64,000 nucleotides of DNA from NCBI GenBank assembly GCA_029212615.1, contig JARGPJ010000004.1, positions 62,001 through 126,000 on the forward strand, written 5' to 3'. Origin of the DNA: Verrucomicrobiales bacterium (GTDB lineage: Bacteria; Verrucomicrobiota; Verrucomicrobiia; Verrucomicrobiales; DEV007). Position numbers and translations under genes: made by a program. Every line of letters starts with the position of its first letter. Position 1 is the first letter of the stretch. Of the stretch, positions 51,207 to 59,625 are shown piece after piece. The notes under the pieces were generated by a model, which did no database searches, had not been told where the DNA came from, and was given only the letters and a program-made list of their open reading frames with translations.

Positions 51207-52646
51207 TTAGATGAGAGCTCTTTCGGGCGCTGCATCCTCATCAAAGGAGGTGCGGCTTCCAGTGGTCACGGCTTCCGCTGCTTTGATGCCGGCGAAGAGG
51301 GCGACATCAATGCCGGCCCGGTTCACATCATAGACATTTTCGTAACTTCGTATCTTCTCCTGAAGCGCAATGGCCGGGTCAGTTTCCCAGGTTTGATATT
51401 CATTTGAAGCCTCTGCTCCGGGAATACGAATGAGGAGCCGGTCCTCGATCGTTGAGCGATCGAGGATTCCGGATGAAGTCATTTCCGATATGATCAGTTC
51501 TTCGATTGCTTCGTCAGACTCACGAATGAGTTCATCGCCGGGATGCACAAAAATGGTCACGGCAAGACAACCTTTGCCCTCGGGAACCATCTCCCCGCCG
51601 AAGGCTTCGTAGTTGGTGATCCGTCCGACTTTCAGATCAGGACAGGAGACATTGATCCAGGCGTGCTCTAATCCGGTGGGGGAATCAAGAAAGAGGTAGA
51701 GTAAAATGGTCTCACGATCCCGGTTGCGGTCGACTTTTGAGGTTAGTCCTTCGTCATTCCCCAGAAGTGAAGAGAGGATGGAGACGGGAACGGCACTGAT
51801 CACCTGTGAAACGGGAATTCGTTCACCGTCTTCCAAAATCACATGGGTGACCAGATTCCCCTCCTTTTCAAGAGCCGAGACCTGAGCTTGAACTCGAATG
51901 GTGCCTCCGAGTGCCTGTATGTTCTCGACGAGACCATCGACGAGCTGCTGAGTGCCGCATCTGGGGTGCCTCCACCGCTTGCCTTCTGAAGCATCGGTGC
52001 GCAGTTTTTTCCAGATCGATCGGATCCCGGCTTGAACCCCGGATTTTCTCTCCACGAGGTCTGACTTCCGGAGGGTGAAATCGGCGGGCAGATCTTTCCA
52101 CAGGGTTCCGTAGAATTTCTCGCTGAATCCCTGTGAGAGGATCCGTGACAGAGTGACTCCCCATGACCTGTGCCACCGTTCTTCGTAGGTTTGTGGAGGG
52201 GAACTGCCGATGGCTCCAATCTTCGACCGGAGAAGGTCGAAGAGAGCTTTTGCCAGGAGGGGCATCGGAATTCCGCGCAGGGGACCGCGGAATGATCCTG
52301 AATATTCGATGATGTTTCCTCCGTGGAGAAGCCCAACCCGGTGAGGGTAGGAAACGAAGTTATCGTTCAGCAACTCTTCCCAGAGGGCCGTGACCTCTGG
52401 AATTCGTTCGTAGATTTCTTTTCTTCCGAGGTCGACTGAAAAGCCATTTCTGACGATTCCTCTCATCAGCCCGCCTGCCTTCGGCGATCTTTCCAGCAGA
52501 ATAGGCTCTTTTCCTGCCTGGCTGAGCTTATAGGCCGTCGCAAGTCCGGCGGGACCGCCTCCAAGGATGACGATCTTTCCATCGCGATCAGGGTGCTGAG
52601 TTCCTGTCGGCGAGATGTCGTTTTGTTTTTCTGACGTTGCCCTCAT
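51207..52646 (-). CDS. FAD-dependent oxidoreductase (protoporphyrinogen-oxidase/amine-oxidase-like)
   Basis: A 479-residue flavoprotein. After a short polar leader it has the dinucleotide-binding motif VILGGGPAGLATAYKLSQAG and the downstream LLERSPKAGGLM that contacts FAD. The rest follows the flavin-containing amine oxidase/UDP-galactopyranose-mutase-like layout, with the C-terminal FAD segment INRAGIDVALFAGIKAAEAV-type closing. The substrate is unknown. ATG 52646 is chosen; GTG 52655 is three codons earlier. A good promoter lies just upstream. Confidence 0.84.
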   Translation of the reverse strand: MRATSEKQNDISPTGTQHPDRDGKIVILGGGPAGLATAYKLSQAGKEPILLERSPKAGGLMRGIVRNGFSVDLGRKEIYERIPEVTALWEELLNDNFVSYPHRVGLLHGGNIIEYSGSFRGPLRGIPMPLLAKALFDLLRSKIGAIGSSPPQTYEERWHRSWGVTLSRILSQGFSEKFYGTLWKDLPADFTLRKSDLVERKSGVQAGIRSIWKKLRTDASEGKRWRHPRCGTQQLVDGLVENIQALGGTIRVQAQVSALEKEGNLVTHVILEDGERIPVSQVISAVPVSILSSLLGNDEGLTSKVDRNRDRETILLYLFLDSPTGLEHAWINVSCPDLKVGRITNYEAFGGEMVPEGKGCLAVTIFVHPGDELIRESDEAIEELIISEMTSSGILDRSTIEDRLLIRIPGAEASNEYQTWETDPAIALQEKIRSYENVYDVNRAGIDVALFAGIKAAEAVTTGSRTSFDEDAAPERALI

Positions 52647-52669
52647 GGAAAACACCGATGATTCTATTC

Positions 52670-52698
52670 ATTATTGCGACAATTTTTATATTTATCAA
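52670..52698 (-). promoter_or_regulatory. sigma70-type promoter for the FAD oxidoreductase gene
   Basis: On the minus strand TTGATA (52698-52693) and AATAAT (52675-52670) are 17 bases apart, each 5/6 to consensus, in an AT-rich pocket. Transcription near 52663 leaves a leader of about 17 bases before ATG 52646. Confidence 0.65.
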
Positions 52699-52716
52699 TA
52701 GGATTTGTGATTTTGC

Positions 52717-53355
52717 TCATTGGTTCTCTCTGGATGACCCCCAGAAGGCCATCCACTCAGCCAACTCAATGCGACGGTTGCTCGGGGGCATCTCATAGGG
52801 AATTTTTTGAAGGAAATGGGAAGGGGCTTCCAGTTCGAAGGAAAATTCACGATGGTGTGCATGATCGGAGATAGAGCCACCGACGCTTTCCCACCAGCTA
52901 AGAATGGCGATGTTCCCGAGACGTGCCGTCGCATGAAAATGGCGGATGCCCTGATGCCAGGCCTCCAGCCAGAGGATGGAGAAAAGTAAGGTGGCCAGAC
53001 CTTGTCGATGCCAACGATCGGCGACGGTGAAGGTAATTTCGGCATGGGTGGGGTTCTCCGGGTCACGCCAGATAGATGCGCCTGCATAGCCCGGGAAAGT
53101 GTCGTCGGATTCGTGCAGGGCAATCCAGGCGATATGGTTCCGGTCGTTCGTATCGACGAGCGCTTTGGCCCTGGAGGAGTTGATTTCTTTCGGTTTCTCC
53201 CAAAAGCGGTTCATTCGACTTTCGGCTGACAAAAGCTCATAAGCCTGATGAACCCGCTCGAGATCATCGATGCCGATGGGGCGAAGGCGAACGACGAGCC
53301 CGCTCTCTAAAGTTGCGAATAAAGGGGCATGCTCGCTGAGTGAATGGCCCTTCAT
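52717..53355 (-). CDS. GNAT-family N-acetyltransferase
   Basis: A 212-residue cytoplasmic acyltransferase fold. Early strand and helix LRPIGIDDLERVHQAYELL, beta strands with GYAGASIWRD and AEITFTVADRW, and the acetyl-CoA loop RQGLATLLFSILW (Q/RxxGxA type) are visible. It lies between dacA-like and FAD oxidoreductase genes on the same strand with a 12-base upstream gap. Substrate is unknown. Confidence 0.86.
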   Translation of the reverse strand: MKGHSLSEHAPLFATLESGLVVRLRPIGIDDLERVHQAYELLSAESRMNRFWEKPKEINSSRAKALVDTNDRNHIAWIALHESDDTFPGYAGASIWRDPENPTHAEITFTVADRWHRQGLATLLFSILWLEAWHQGIRHFHATARLGNIAILSWWESVGGSISDHAHHREFSFELEAPSHFLQKIPYEMPPSNRRIELAEWMAFWGSSRENQ

Positions 53356-53367
53356 GGGTGTTAATGG

Positions 53368-54165
53368 TTAAAACTGCAGGGAGTAACGGATGACTTTTTC
53401 AGCATCATTCCAAACTTCTTCCATGGTGCTTCCGAGAATCACGGCAAGAACCGTTTTTCCGTTTTCTTCGGCGGCGGCAACGAGGCACCTGCCGGCCGCT
53501 TCGGTGAAGCCGGTCTTCATGCCGACGCAGGAAGGGAAGGAGTGGAGAAGGTCGTTGCTGTTTTTGACCGGGATCGTTTTAGCGCCGTGGTAGGTAAAGC
53601 TTGTGTTTTTGATTCTGGTGATACGGCGGATTTCTGCATTTTCCCACGCAGCCAGGGCGAGTTTGATCATATCGTTCGCGGTTGAGTATTGGTCTTCAGC
53701 AGTTAATCCGTGGGCATTCACGAAGTGAGAATCTTTCATCCCCAGTGCAGCTGCCCGCGCATTCATGAGTTTGGCGAATGCCTCCTGGCTGCCGGCATGG
53801 TCGCGAGCGAGGCATTTGGTGACATCATTGAAGCTTCTGATCAGCATCATTTCGAGAAGGGTCCCGCGCCGGTAGTAGCTTCCTTCGGTGATCCACAAAT
53901 TTCGAGGCGGGACCTGGCCGTCGGTGCTTTTGACGGGGATTCGTTCATCGAGCCCGCCTCCTTCGGCGATGAGCAGGGCCGTGAGAAGTTTCTGCGTGCT
54001 CGCGACAGGCCGTTTCCCGTCGATATTTTTGTAGTAGGTAACGATCTGCTGATCGACCCGAATGGCGAAGACGTTCTCTGCTGCCAGCGGCAACGGAGGG
54101 ACTGTTTCCTGCGCCTTCAGGCAGGCAGGAGACAGCAAGGTTGCAACGAGGAGGAATAATTTCAT
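53368..54165 (-). CDS. D-alanyl-D-alanine carboxypeptidase (penicillin-binding protein, PBP5-like)
   Basis: A 265-residue exported serine carboxypeptidase trimming the stem peptide of peptidoglycan. Signal peptide MKLFLLVATLLSPACLKA. Class C PBP motifs: SxxK in ASTQKLLTALL, SxN in RSFNDVTKCL, and KTG in VGMKTGFTEAAG. It lacks the C-terminal beta domain and membrane helix of PBP5, so it is short (PBP5 ~370 residues) and probably soluble or loosely bound. Its start overlaps the trpC stop by 4 bases, implying translational coupling. Confidence 0.92.
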   Translation of the reverse strand: MKLFLLVATLLSPACLKAQETVPPLPLAAENVFAIRVDQQIVTYYKNIDGKRPVASTQKLLTALLIAEGGGLDERIPVKSTDGQVPPRNLWITEGSYYRRGTLLEMMLIRSFNDVTKCLARDHAGSQEAFAKLMNARAAALGMKDSHFVNAHGLTAEDQYSTANDMIKLALAAWENAEIRRITRIKNTSFTYHGAKTIPVKNSNDLLHSFPSCVGMKTGFTEAAGRCLVAAAEENGKTVLAVILGSTMEEVWNDAEKVIRYSLQF

Positions 54166-54992
54166 TCCACGGGAACCCCTTTGAGTTCGGCCATCTTCAG
54201 GTGGCGGTCGGGAGCTCGCATGAGAGCTTCGCCTACCAGAATCGCATCGGCTCCCCAGGATTGAATTCGCTGCGTATCTTCGCCGGTGTAGATCCCGCTT
54301 TCACTGACAAGAATATGACCGGGACCGACTTCTTCACTCAGTAGTTCTGTGGAGTGCAGGTCCACTTCGAAGGTGCGGAGGTTTCGGTTATTCACTCCGA
54401 TTATTTTGGCATCCGTCTCGAGGGCCCGTTCCATTTCCTCAAGGTTGTGGACTTCTACGAGGACGTCGAGTTGGTAGCTGTGAGCGACATTCAGAAGGTG
54501 TACGAGCTCCTCCTGTTCGAGCGCGCCTACAATGAGAAGGATTGCATCGGCGCCCGCGACGACGGCTTCGAAGATTTGCACCTCGTGAATGATGAAGTCC
54601 TTTCTCAATAAGGGCAGATCGACGGTCTCTCTGATTTGTGAGAGATAGGAGAGATGGCCTTGAAAGTATTTTTCATCGGTGAGGATTGAGAGCGCGTTCG
54701 CCCCGGCTTCCTCGTATGATTTGGCGATCGCGACCGGATCGAAGTCGGGTTCGATTGTTCCGGCGGAGGGAGATCCCTTTTTCACTTCCGCGATGACGGA
54801 GAGAACATAGGACCCGTAGCCTTCGTCATCCCCCTGTTCTCTGATCGCGCCACCGAGAGCTGTCTCAAAAGAGCGGAAGTCTTCGCGGGCCTGAGCCGCA
54901 AATTGAAGTTTGTCAGTGAGGGGGAGTAGCTTTTCGACTTCCTCACGCTTATCAGCGAGAATTTCGTCGAGTTTGTTTCCGAAAGTTTTCAT
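54162..54992 (-). CDS. trpC: indole-3-glycerol phosphate synthase
   Basis: A 276-residue (beta/alpha)8 enzyme closing the indole ring in tryptophan synthesis. N-terminal helix FGNKLDEILADKREEVEKL, then EVKKGSPSAGTI (catalytic Lys), LLRKDFIIHEVQ, LVEVHNLEEMERAL, GVNNRNLRTF and LVSESGIYTGED. All are diagnostic. It is a stand-alone enzyme rather than fused to TrpF, and no other trp gene is in the window. ATG 54992 is chosen. It heads the minus-strand group with dacA-like, GNAT and the FAD gene. Confidence 0.97.
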   Translation of the reverse strand: MKTFGNKLDEILADKREEVEKLLPLTDKLQFAAQAREDFRSFETALGGAIREQGDDEGYGSYVLSVIAEVKKGSPSAGTIEPDFDPVAIAKSYEEAGANALSILTDEKYFQGHLSYLSQIRETVDLPLLRKDFIIHEVQIFEAVVAGADAILLIVGALEQEELVHLLNVAHSYQLDVLVEVHNLEEMERALETDAKIIGVNNRNLRTFEVDLHSTELLSEEVGPGHILVSESGIYTGEDTQRIQSWGADAILVGEALMRAPDRHLKMAELKGVPVE

Positions 54993-55111
54993 CGTGGCAA
55001 AGGGTCTATTCGATCCGGTTGCCATCGATAAGCTCCTCTTAATTCACCCGCTACTGTATTTTAGAAAATTTGCCTTGAAATATCGTGAATTCCATCCAAA
55101 TTTCCCGTCCG

Positions 55112-55127
55112 CGCTACCATGGTAGCG
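55112..55127. repeat. perfect 16-base palindrome upstream of tRNA-Gly
   Basis: CGCTACCATGGTAGCG reads the same on both strands and ends 3 bases before the tRNA. It has no loop, so it could be a protein-binding site or a fold-back in the leader. Confidence 0.7.
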
Positions 55128-55130
55128 AAT

Positions 55131-55205
55131 GCGGGTGTAGCTCAGGGGTAGAGCGCAACCTTGCCAAGGTTGATGTCGTGAGTTCGAATCTCATCACCCG
55201 CTCCA
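55131..55205 (+). tRNA. tRNA-Gly (GCC anticodon)
   Basis: Acceptor GCGGGTG (55131-55137) pairs with CACCCGC (55195-55201); T73 at 55202 and encoded CCA at 55203-55205. The anticodon stem CAACC/GGTTG encloses TTGCCAA, so the anticodon GCC is at 55163-55165. AGCTCAGGGGTAGAGC and GTTCGAATC supply the D and T arms. prmA follows 32 bases later. Confidence 0.97.
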
Positions 55206-55225
55206 TTTTTCTTTCAAGCAAAACT

Positions 55226-55230
55226 GGAGG
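55226..55230 (+). promoter_or_regulatory. Shine-Dalgarno GGAGG deciding the prmA start
   Basis: GGAGG lies 7 bases upstream of TTG 55238, which begins the protein at a sensible place; the upstream frame would run through the tRNA. Confidence 0.75.
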
Positions 55231-55237
55231 TCACCGC

Positions 55238-56101
55238 TTGGAAACACTGTATCGCTGGTCAAAGTCGGTCGACGAAGAAGACCTCGAAGAATGGGAAACA
55301 CGCCTGTTGATACGGGATGTTGCCTATTCCGCTGAAAAGCAGGTCAAACGTAAGCGCTGGCAGCTTTCCAGTTTCCTCACGAGTCGAGAGCAGGCGGACC
55401 TCCTGCGTGCAGAGTTCGGCGGCGGTGTGGCTGAGGTCAAACCGGGCGACTGGCAGCCTTCAGCGGAAGCGGGCGCAGATTCCCTGCTCAAGATCAGAGA
55501 TTCTCTGCTCGTGACTGAATCGCAGGATGAGGTGGTCCTTGCGAATTTGCAGAACAAATACCCCGGACGGATTCTGCTCAGCTTCCCTCCTCAGCTCGCT
55601 TTTGGCACGGGTGGACACCCGACCACGGCGGGTTGTCTCCGTTTTCTCGTCGATCTTGCGAAAGAGCGGGTCGGCAGGCCCTGGCGGGTTCTCGATCTGG
55701 GCTGCGGCAGCGGGATTCTTGCTGTTGCGGCAGCGAAGTTAGGCGCTTCGGAGGTTATTGCGGTCGAAATTGATGAAATGGCGTTAGGATACGCGCGCCG
55801 GAATGCGGATCGGCATGAAGTAGGAGATCAGATTCAGTTCATCGCGGGAGATGTCATCCCTATGTTGGAATCAGGTGAGCTCGGCCAGTTCGATGTGCTT
55901 GCGGCAAATTTGTTTAGTTCGTTGTTAGTGGAACTGCTCCCCTCTTTTCCTGCCGGTCTCGCCGAGGGGGGGGAGATAGTGATTTCAGGCTTTCTCACTT
56001 CTCAGGCTCGCGAGGTTGCCGAAGCGGCGAAAGCGGCAGGGTTGCCGTTAAAAGATTTTCTGCGCCGCGGAAAATGGGTCGCCGGACATGGCCGAAGATG
56101 A
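55238..56101 (+). CDS. prmA: ribosomal protein L11 methyltransferase
   Basis: A 287-residue SAM-dependent methyltransferase. N-terminal substrate-recognition domain opens METLYRWSKSVDEEDLEEWETR (TTG start). The catalytic domain shows FGTGGHPTT, SAM motif VLDLGCGSGILAVAAAKLG and AANLFSSLLVELLP, the PrmA hallmarks. The TTG start is fixed by the GGAGG site; earlier starts would be inside the tRNA. It lies 32 bases after tRNA-Gly and probably shares a transcript with it. Confidence 0.93.
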   Translation: METLYRWSKSVDEEDLEEWETRLLIRDVAYSAEKQVKRKRWQLSSFLTSREQADLLRAEFGGGVAEVKPGDWQPSAEAGADSLLKIRDSLLVTESQDEVVLANLQNKYPGRILLSFPPQLAFGTGGHPTTAGCLRFLVDLAKERVGRPWRVLDLGCGSGILAVAAAKLGASEVIAVEIDEMALGYARRNADRHEVGDQIQFIAGDVIPMLESGELGQFDVLAANLFSSLLVELLPSFPAGLAEGGEIVISGFLTSQAREVAEAAKAAGLPLKDFLRRGKWVAGHGRR

Positions 56102-56157
56102 AACCCATCATCGCGAAATGTTGGCTCTGATGTTATAGTAAGCTTTCCCCCCTCTAC

Positions 56158-57192
56158 ATGCAGTTAAATCAAGGTGCCCTCTTAAACGTGATCCGGATGT
56201 TCTTCCTCCTGCTGGGAAGTTTCATTGGCGTTTCTGTAGCTCTCGGGGAAGCGCGTGAGAACTGGTGGTTTGCAGGATGGACCGGGGCGATTCTGGGGCT
56301 CGGTTTCGCCTCCTTCATGATCGTCCTCGACGTGATGTTGCGCGGGGTCACGATTCGCTCTTTTTCGCATGGCACCTTTGGGCTTTTGATAGGATTTCTC
56401 TGTGCCTGGCTCGTGACGCGTATTGGTTTTTTTGAGGCTGGCTGGGTGGAGCAGTTTGAACTGGCGGGGAATATTTTTAACCTCGCGATCTTTCTCGGAT
56501 TCGGTTTCCTCGGGGTGATGCTCGCCCTGCGCAGTAAGCGTGAGGAATTTTCCCTTCTCATTCCCTATGTCCGTTTTCGTCAGGATTCACTCCAGGACCT
56601 CCCCACGATTCTTGACACGAATGTGATTATCGACGGGCGTATTCATAGCATCTGCGAGGCGGGATTTCTCGGCGGGGCAATGGTCGTCCCCCGCTTTGTT
56701 CTCGATGAATTACAGAAGATGGCTGATTCAAGCGAAGAGATGAAGCGCAGTCGCGGTAAACGTGGTCTGGATTGTCTTAACCGGATGCAATCTTCAGATG
56801 GGATTGAAGTGATTGTGAACGATGACAGTTTCACTTCCGGTCTTTCCGGTGATTCCCGGATGGTTGAACTGGCTGATGAGTTGAGCGGGCGTATCTTAAC
56901 GAACGACTCCAACCTCGGGAAAGTCGCGAGACTCAAGGATATTCCGGTTCTCAATTTAAATGAACTGGCGGTCGCGCTTCGCCCTATTGTCTCTCCCGGA
57001 GATGAAGTGGAGTTGGAGCTCGTTAAAGGAGGGAAAGATGATCACCAGGCGGTTGGGTACCTGCCCGATGGAACCATGATAGTGGTGAATCAGGGGAAGC
57101 GTTTGATGGGAACGACTCAGTCAGTGGTCGTTGCCGGAGCGGTCCAGACAAGTGCCGGTCGGCTCATTTTTGCTGAGCTGAAAGACCACTGA
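56158..57192 (+). CDS. PIN-TRAM domain membrane protein
   Basis: A 344-residue protein. Four membrane segments fill the first ~130 residues. The PIN ribonuclease-like domain (~150-270) carries acidic residues in LDTNVIIDGRI, VLDELQKMAD and LTNDSNLGKVA. A C-terminal TRAM domain (~280-340, VELELVKGGKDDHQAVGYLPDG) likely binds RNA. The layout is like YacL of Bacillus. No cognate toxin-antitoxin partner is nearby. It precedes the DUF1549 gene across a spacer with two hairpins. Confidence 0.9.
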   Translation: MQLNQGALLNVIRMFFLLLGSFIGVSVALGEARENWWFAGWTGAILGLGFASFMIVLDVMLRGVTIRSFSHGTFGLLIGFLCAWLVTRIGFFEAGWVEQFELAGNIFNLAIFLGFGFLGVMLALRSKREEFSLLIPYVRFRQDSLQDLPTILDTNVIIDGRIHSICEAGFLGGAMVVPRFVLDELQKMADSSEEMKRSRGKRGLDCLNRMQSSDGIEVIVNDDSFTSGLSGDSRMVELADELSGRILTNDSNLGKVARLKDIPVLNLNELAVALRPIVSPGDEVELELVKGGKDDHQAVGYLPDGTMIVVNQGKRLMGTTQSVVVAGAVQTSAGRLIFAELKDH

Positions 57193-57244
57193 CCGTTCTA
57201 TTTTTTCAGAGGAAAACGCGATCAGATAGCATGATCGTGGAAAA

Positions 57245-57267
57245 AACCCTTCGTTGTGAAGGGGGTT
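57245..57267 (-). terminator. minus-strand terminator-like hairpin between two plus-strand genes
   Basis: Read on the minus strand, AACCCCCTTC / GAAGGGTT forms a stem around ACAAC and is followed by TTTTTT. Both neighbours are on the plus strand, so it would stop antisense transcription. A separate hairpin CGATCA-N7-TGATCG lies at 57219-57237. Confidence 0.35.
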
Positions 57268-57303
57268 AGGAATCGTAACCTTTAGACAACCGATCCTCGA
57301 ACG

Positions 57304-59556
57304 ATGAAAATATTACACTTACTGTCTCTTTGCGTCCTCGCCGCGATTTCTGTTCAGGTCCGTGCCGAGACATCAAAGATTTCACCGACCGCGGAAATTG
57401 ATCGCCTCATTAAGGCGGGACTGGCAGAGAATGAGATTAAGCCAAATCCAGTCGCGAGTGATGAGGTGTTGGTACGTCGAATTTACCTCGATATCATCGG
57501 GCGTATTCCAACGCAGGAAGAGTCGGGATTATTCATCGATTCAGAGGATCCGGAGAAGGTCGCGAACCTGGTGGATGAATTGATTGGGTCGGAAGGTTAC
57601 GTGAGTCACTTCTACAACTACTTTGCCGATCTTCTCCGAATCAAATCCCGTCTCGCTGCCGGTGGTCAGAGTATTGCTCCCGGGATGGGATATGAGATGT
57701 GGGTTAAAGACGCGCTGCGCGAAAACCGACCTTATGACAAGATGGTTTATGATCTCGTCACCGCGAGCGGAAGCAGCTGGGAGAATCCGGCGATCGGGTA
57801 TTACCTTCGTGATTATGGAATGCCTCTCGATAATCTCGCGATCACCACGCAGATCTTTTTGGCCTCGCAAATCGTTTGCGCGCAATGCCACGATCACCCT
57901 TTCGATGAGACGACGCAGATGGATTATTATCATCTTGCTGCTTTTACTTATCCTGTCGTGACGAGCAACCGGCACCCGGACTTTGCGAGAGTTTCGAAGG
58001 CGATCGAAGAAGTGTCGGAAATGGCTCCTGCGAAATTCACGGAGCGTTCGGATCTCAGAAAAGGTGATTCAGAGATCCTGTTCCCCGTTCGCTTTAACAA
58101 TGTTTCTATCGAAGGCCGTCGAAAGCTTCGCCTTCCGCACGACTATCAGTATGATGACGCGGAGCCCCGCAGTGTTGTCGAGCCCCGAACTCTTCTGGGT
58201 CCGGACGCCGTCATCAGCGAAGACACGACTTTGCCTGAAGCCTTTGGAAGTTGGCTTACCTCGAAAGACAATCCCCGCTTCGGGAAAGTCATAGCGAACC
58301 GACTTTGGAAAAAGGCCTTCGGTCTTGCTTTGATCGAGCCGGTTGATGATCTCAAAGAGGGAATCACCGGTCCCAATCCAGAGCTGATGGATTACATGGA
58401 ACAGCTCATGCTCGATCTCGATTTTGATCTTCAGGCGTATCTCTCGATTGTTTTCAAAACGGATGCCTATCGTCGTGAAGCAACTTTGGAGGAACACACC
58501 CCGGGTGCTCCCTACTACTTTCAAGGACCTGTTCTTCGTCGCATGAGTGCTGAGCAGATTTGGGATTCGCTGGTTACTCTGGCCATTTCCGATCCGGATA
58601 CCCCGAGTGCCCGTCGCGAACTCGAGTATGAAAAGCGTATCGCTACCGTGCAATTGATCGGCGAGGCAGTATATGGCAAAAGTCCAAAGAAGTATGCGCG
58701 CGATGTCGTAGAGGTCGTGAAGGTCCAGAAAGGACTTACCGCTGAGATTGATGCCGCGACTGCGGAAATGGCCGTGGCCCAGGAAAGCGGGGACGAAGAG
58801 GCGATCAAGGCGGCGCGCCGTGCTGCAAATCAGGTCAGGGCGAAGCTCGCTGATCGCGTTGAGGAAGTGGTATATCGCAGCGGGATTGAAAAGCAGGTCG
58901 AGCTTGTCGCTTCGAATGCGAACAAGGAGGATCCTTTTTTCAGTGATTTGGCTTCATTCATTCTCGCTGATGGAGAGCGGACATTTGATGAAGGCATGGA
59001 TGATCTCCTCGGAGGTGAGGCCGGGGGAATCGTGAAGCCCGTGATTGAAGCGATGTTTTATGAGAAGCAACAGGCTGTTTTGAAGCAGGAGCAGGAAAAG
59101 AAAGCTGATGAAATGGCGAGCTGGAAAGTTCCTGAGAAGGGTGAGCGTCGACGTGATTACAGCAAGTGGCGCACCCTGGCGAAGACGCTTGTTCGCGCCT
59201 CCGATATTTCCTCGCCTGCGCCTCCCGGACACTTCCTCGGTGAGTTTGGTCAAAGTGATCGCGAGCTGGTCGAAAATTCGAGTGATGACGCTTCGATCAC
59301 TCAGGCTCTCGCTCTTTTGAACGGCAATGCGATGTCTGCGATCGGCAATCGATTTTCAGTGCTAACCCGCTCGATGAGAGGAGAACGTTTTCGTGACCGT
59401 CTCGACACCATTTACATGGCGATGTTGACTCGCAAACCAACTTCTCAGGAAGTCCGGATTTTCCGTGAAGCCTGGGAGGCTGAGCCTGAATCAGGCTCGG
59501 TCCACGGCATCGTCTGGACAATCCTGAATACCCGTCAGTTTCTTTTTATCCAGTAA
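57304..59556 (+). CDS. secreted DUF1549/DUF1553 protein
   Basis: A 750-residue exported protein (signal peptide MKILHLLSLCVLAAISVQVRA). An N-terminal DUF1549 domain carries LVRRIYLDIIGRIPT and a CAQCHDHPFD haem-like motif; DUF1553 follows with NRLWKKAFGLALIEP-type signature and RRMSAEQIWDSL. A coiled-coil insertion rich in Glu/Ala lies at ~480-510. These proteins are a PVC hallmark, usually paired with a DUF1501 gene as here, and are thought to act in periplasmic electron transfer or polysaccharide handling, without firm proof. It begins 111 bases after the PIN-TRAM gene. Confidence 0.9.
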   Translation: MKILHLLSLCVLAAISVQVRAETSKISPTAEIDRLIKAGLAENEIKPNPVASDEVLVRRIYLDIIGRIPTQEESGLFIDSEDPEKVANLVDELIGSEGYVSHFYNYFADLLRIKSRLAAGGQSIAPGMGYEMWVKDALRENRPYDKMVYDLVTASGSSWENPAIGYYLRDYGMPLDNLAITTQIFLASQIVCAQCHDHPFDETTQMDYYHLAAFTYPVVTSNRHPDFARVSKAIEEVSEMAPAKFTERSDLRKGDSEILFPVRFNNVSIEGRRKLRLPHDYQYDDAEPRSVVEPRTLLGPDAVISEDTTLPEAFGSWLTSKDNPRFGKVIANRLWKKAFGLALIEPVDDLKEGITGPNPELMDYMEQLMLDLDFDLQAYLSIVFKTDAYRREATLEEHTPGAPYYFQGPVLRRMSAEQIWDSLVTLAISDPDTPSARRELEYEKRIATVQLIGEAVYGKSPKKYARDVVEVVKVQKGLTAEIDAATAEMAVAQESGDEEAIKAARRAANQVRAKLADRVEEVVYRSGIEKQVELVASNANKEDPFFSDLASFILADGERTFDEGMDDLLGGEAGGIVKPVIEAMFYEKQQAVLKQEQEKKADEMASWKVPEKGERRRDYSKWRTLAKTLVRASDISSPAPPGHFLGEFGQSDRELVENSSDDASITQALALLNGNAMSAIGNRFSVLTRSMRGERFRDRLDTIYMAMLTRKPTSQEVRIFREAWEAEPESGSVHGIVWTILNTRQFLFIQ

Positions 59557-59571
59557 CCGTTCTGACCTAAG

Positions 59572-59620
59572 AGGGTTCACTCGTGGGCCCAACCCTATTG
59601 AGGGTCGCAAACCCTATTGA
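59572..59620. repeat. CAACAGGGT-family repeat copy with direct AACCCTATTGA duplication
   Basis: AGGGTT (59572-59577) pairs with AACCCT (59591-59596), and AACCCTATTGA recurs at 59591-59601 and 59610-59620. It sits in the 69-base gap between DUF1549/1553 and DUF1501, just before the latter's start. Confidence 0.55.
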
Positions 59621-59625
59621 ATCTC

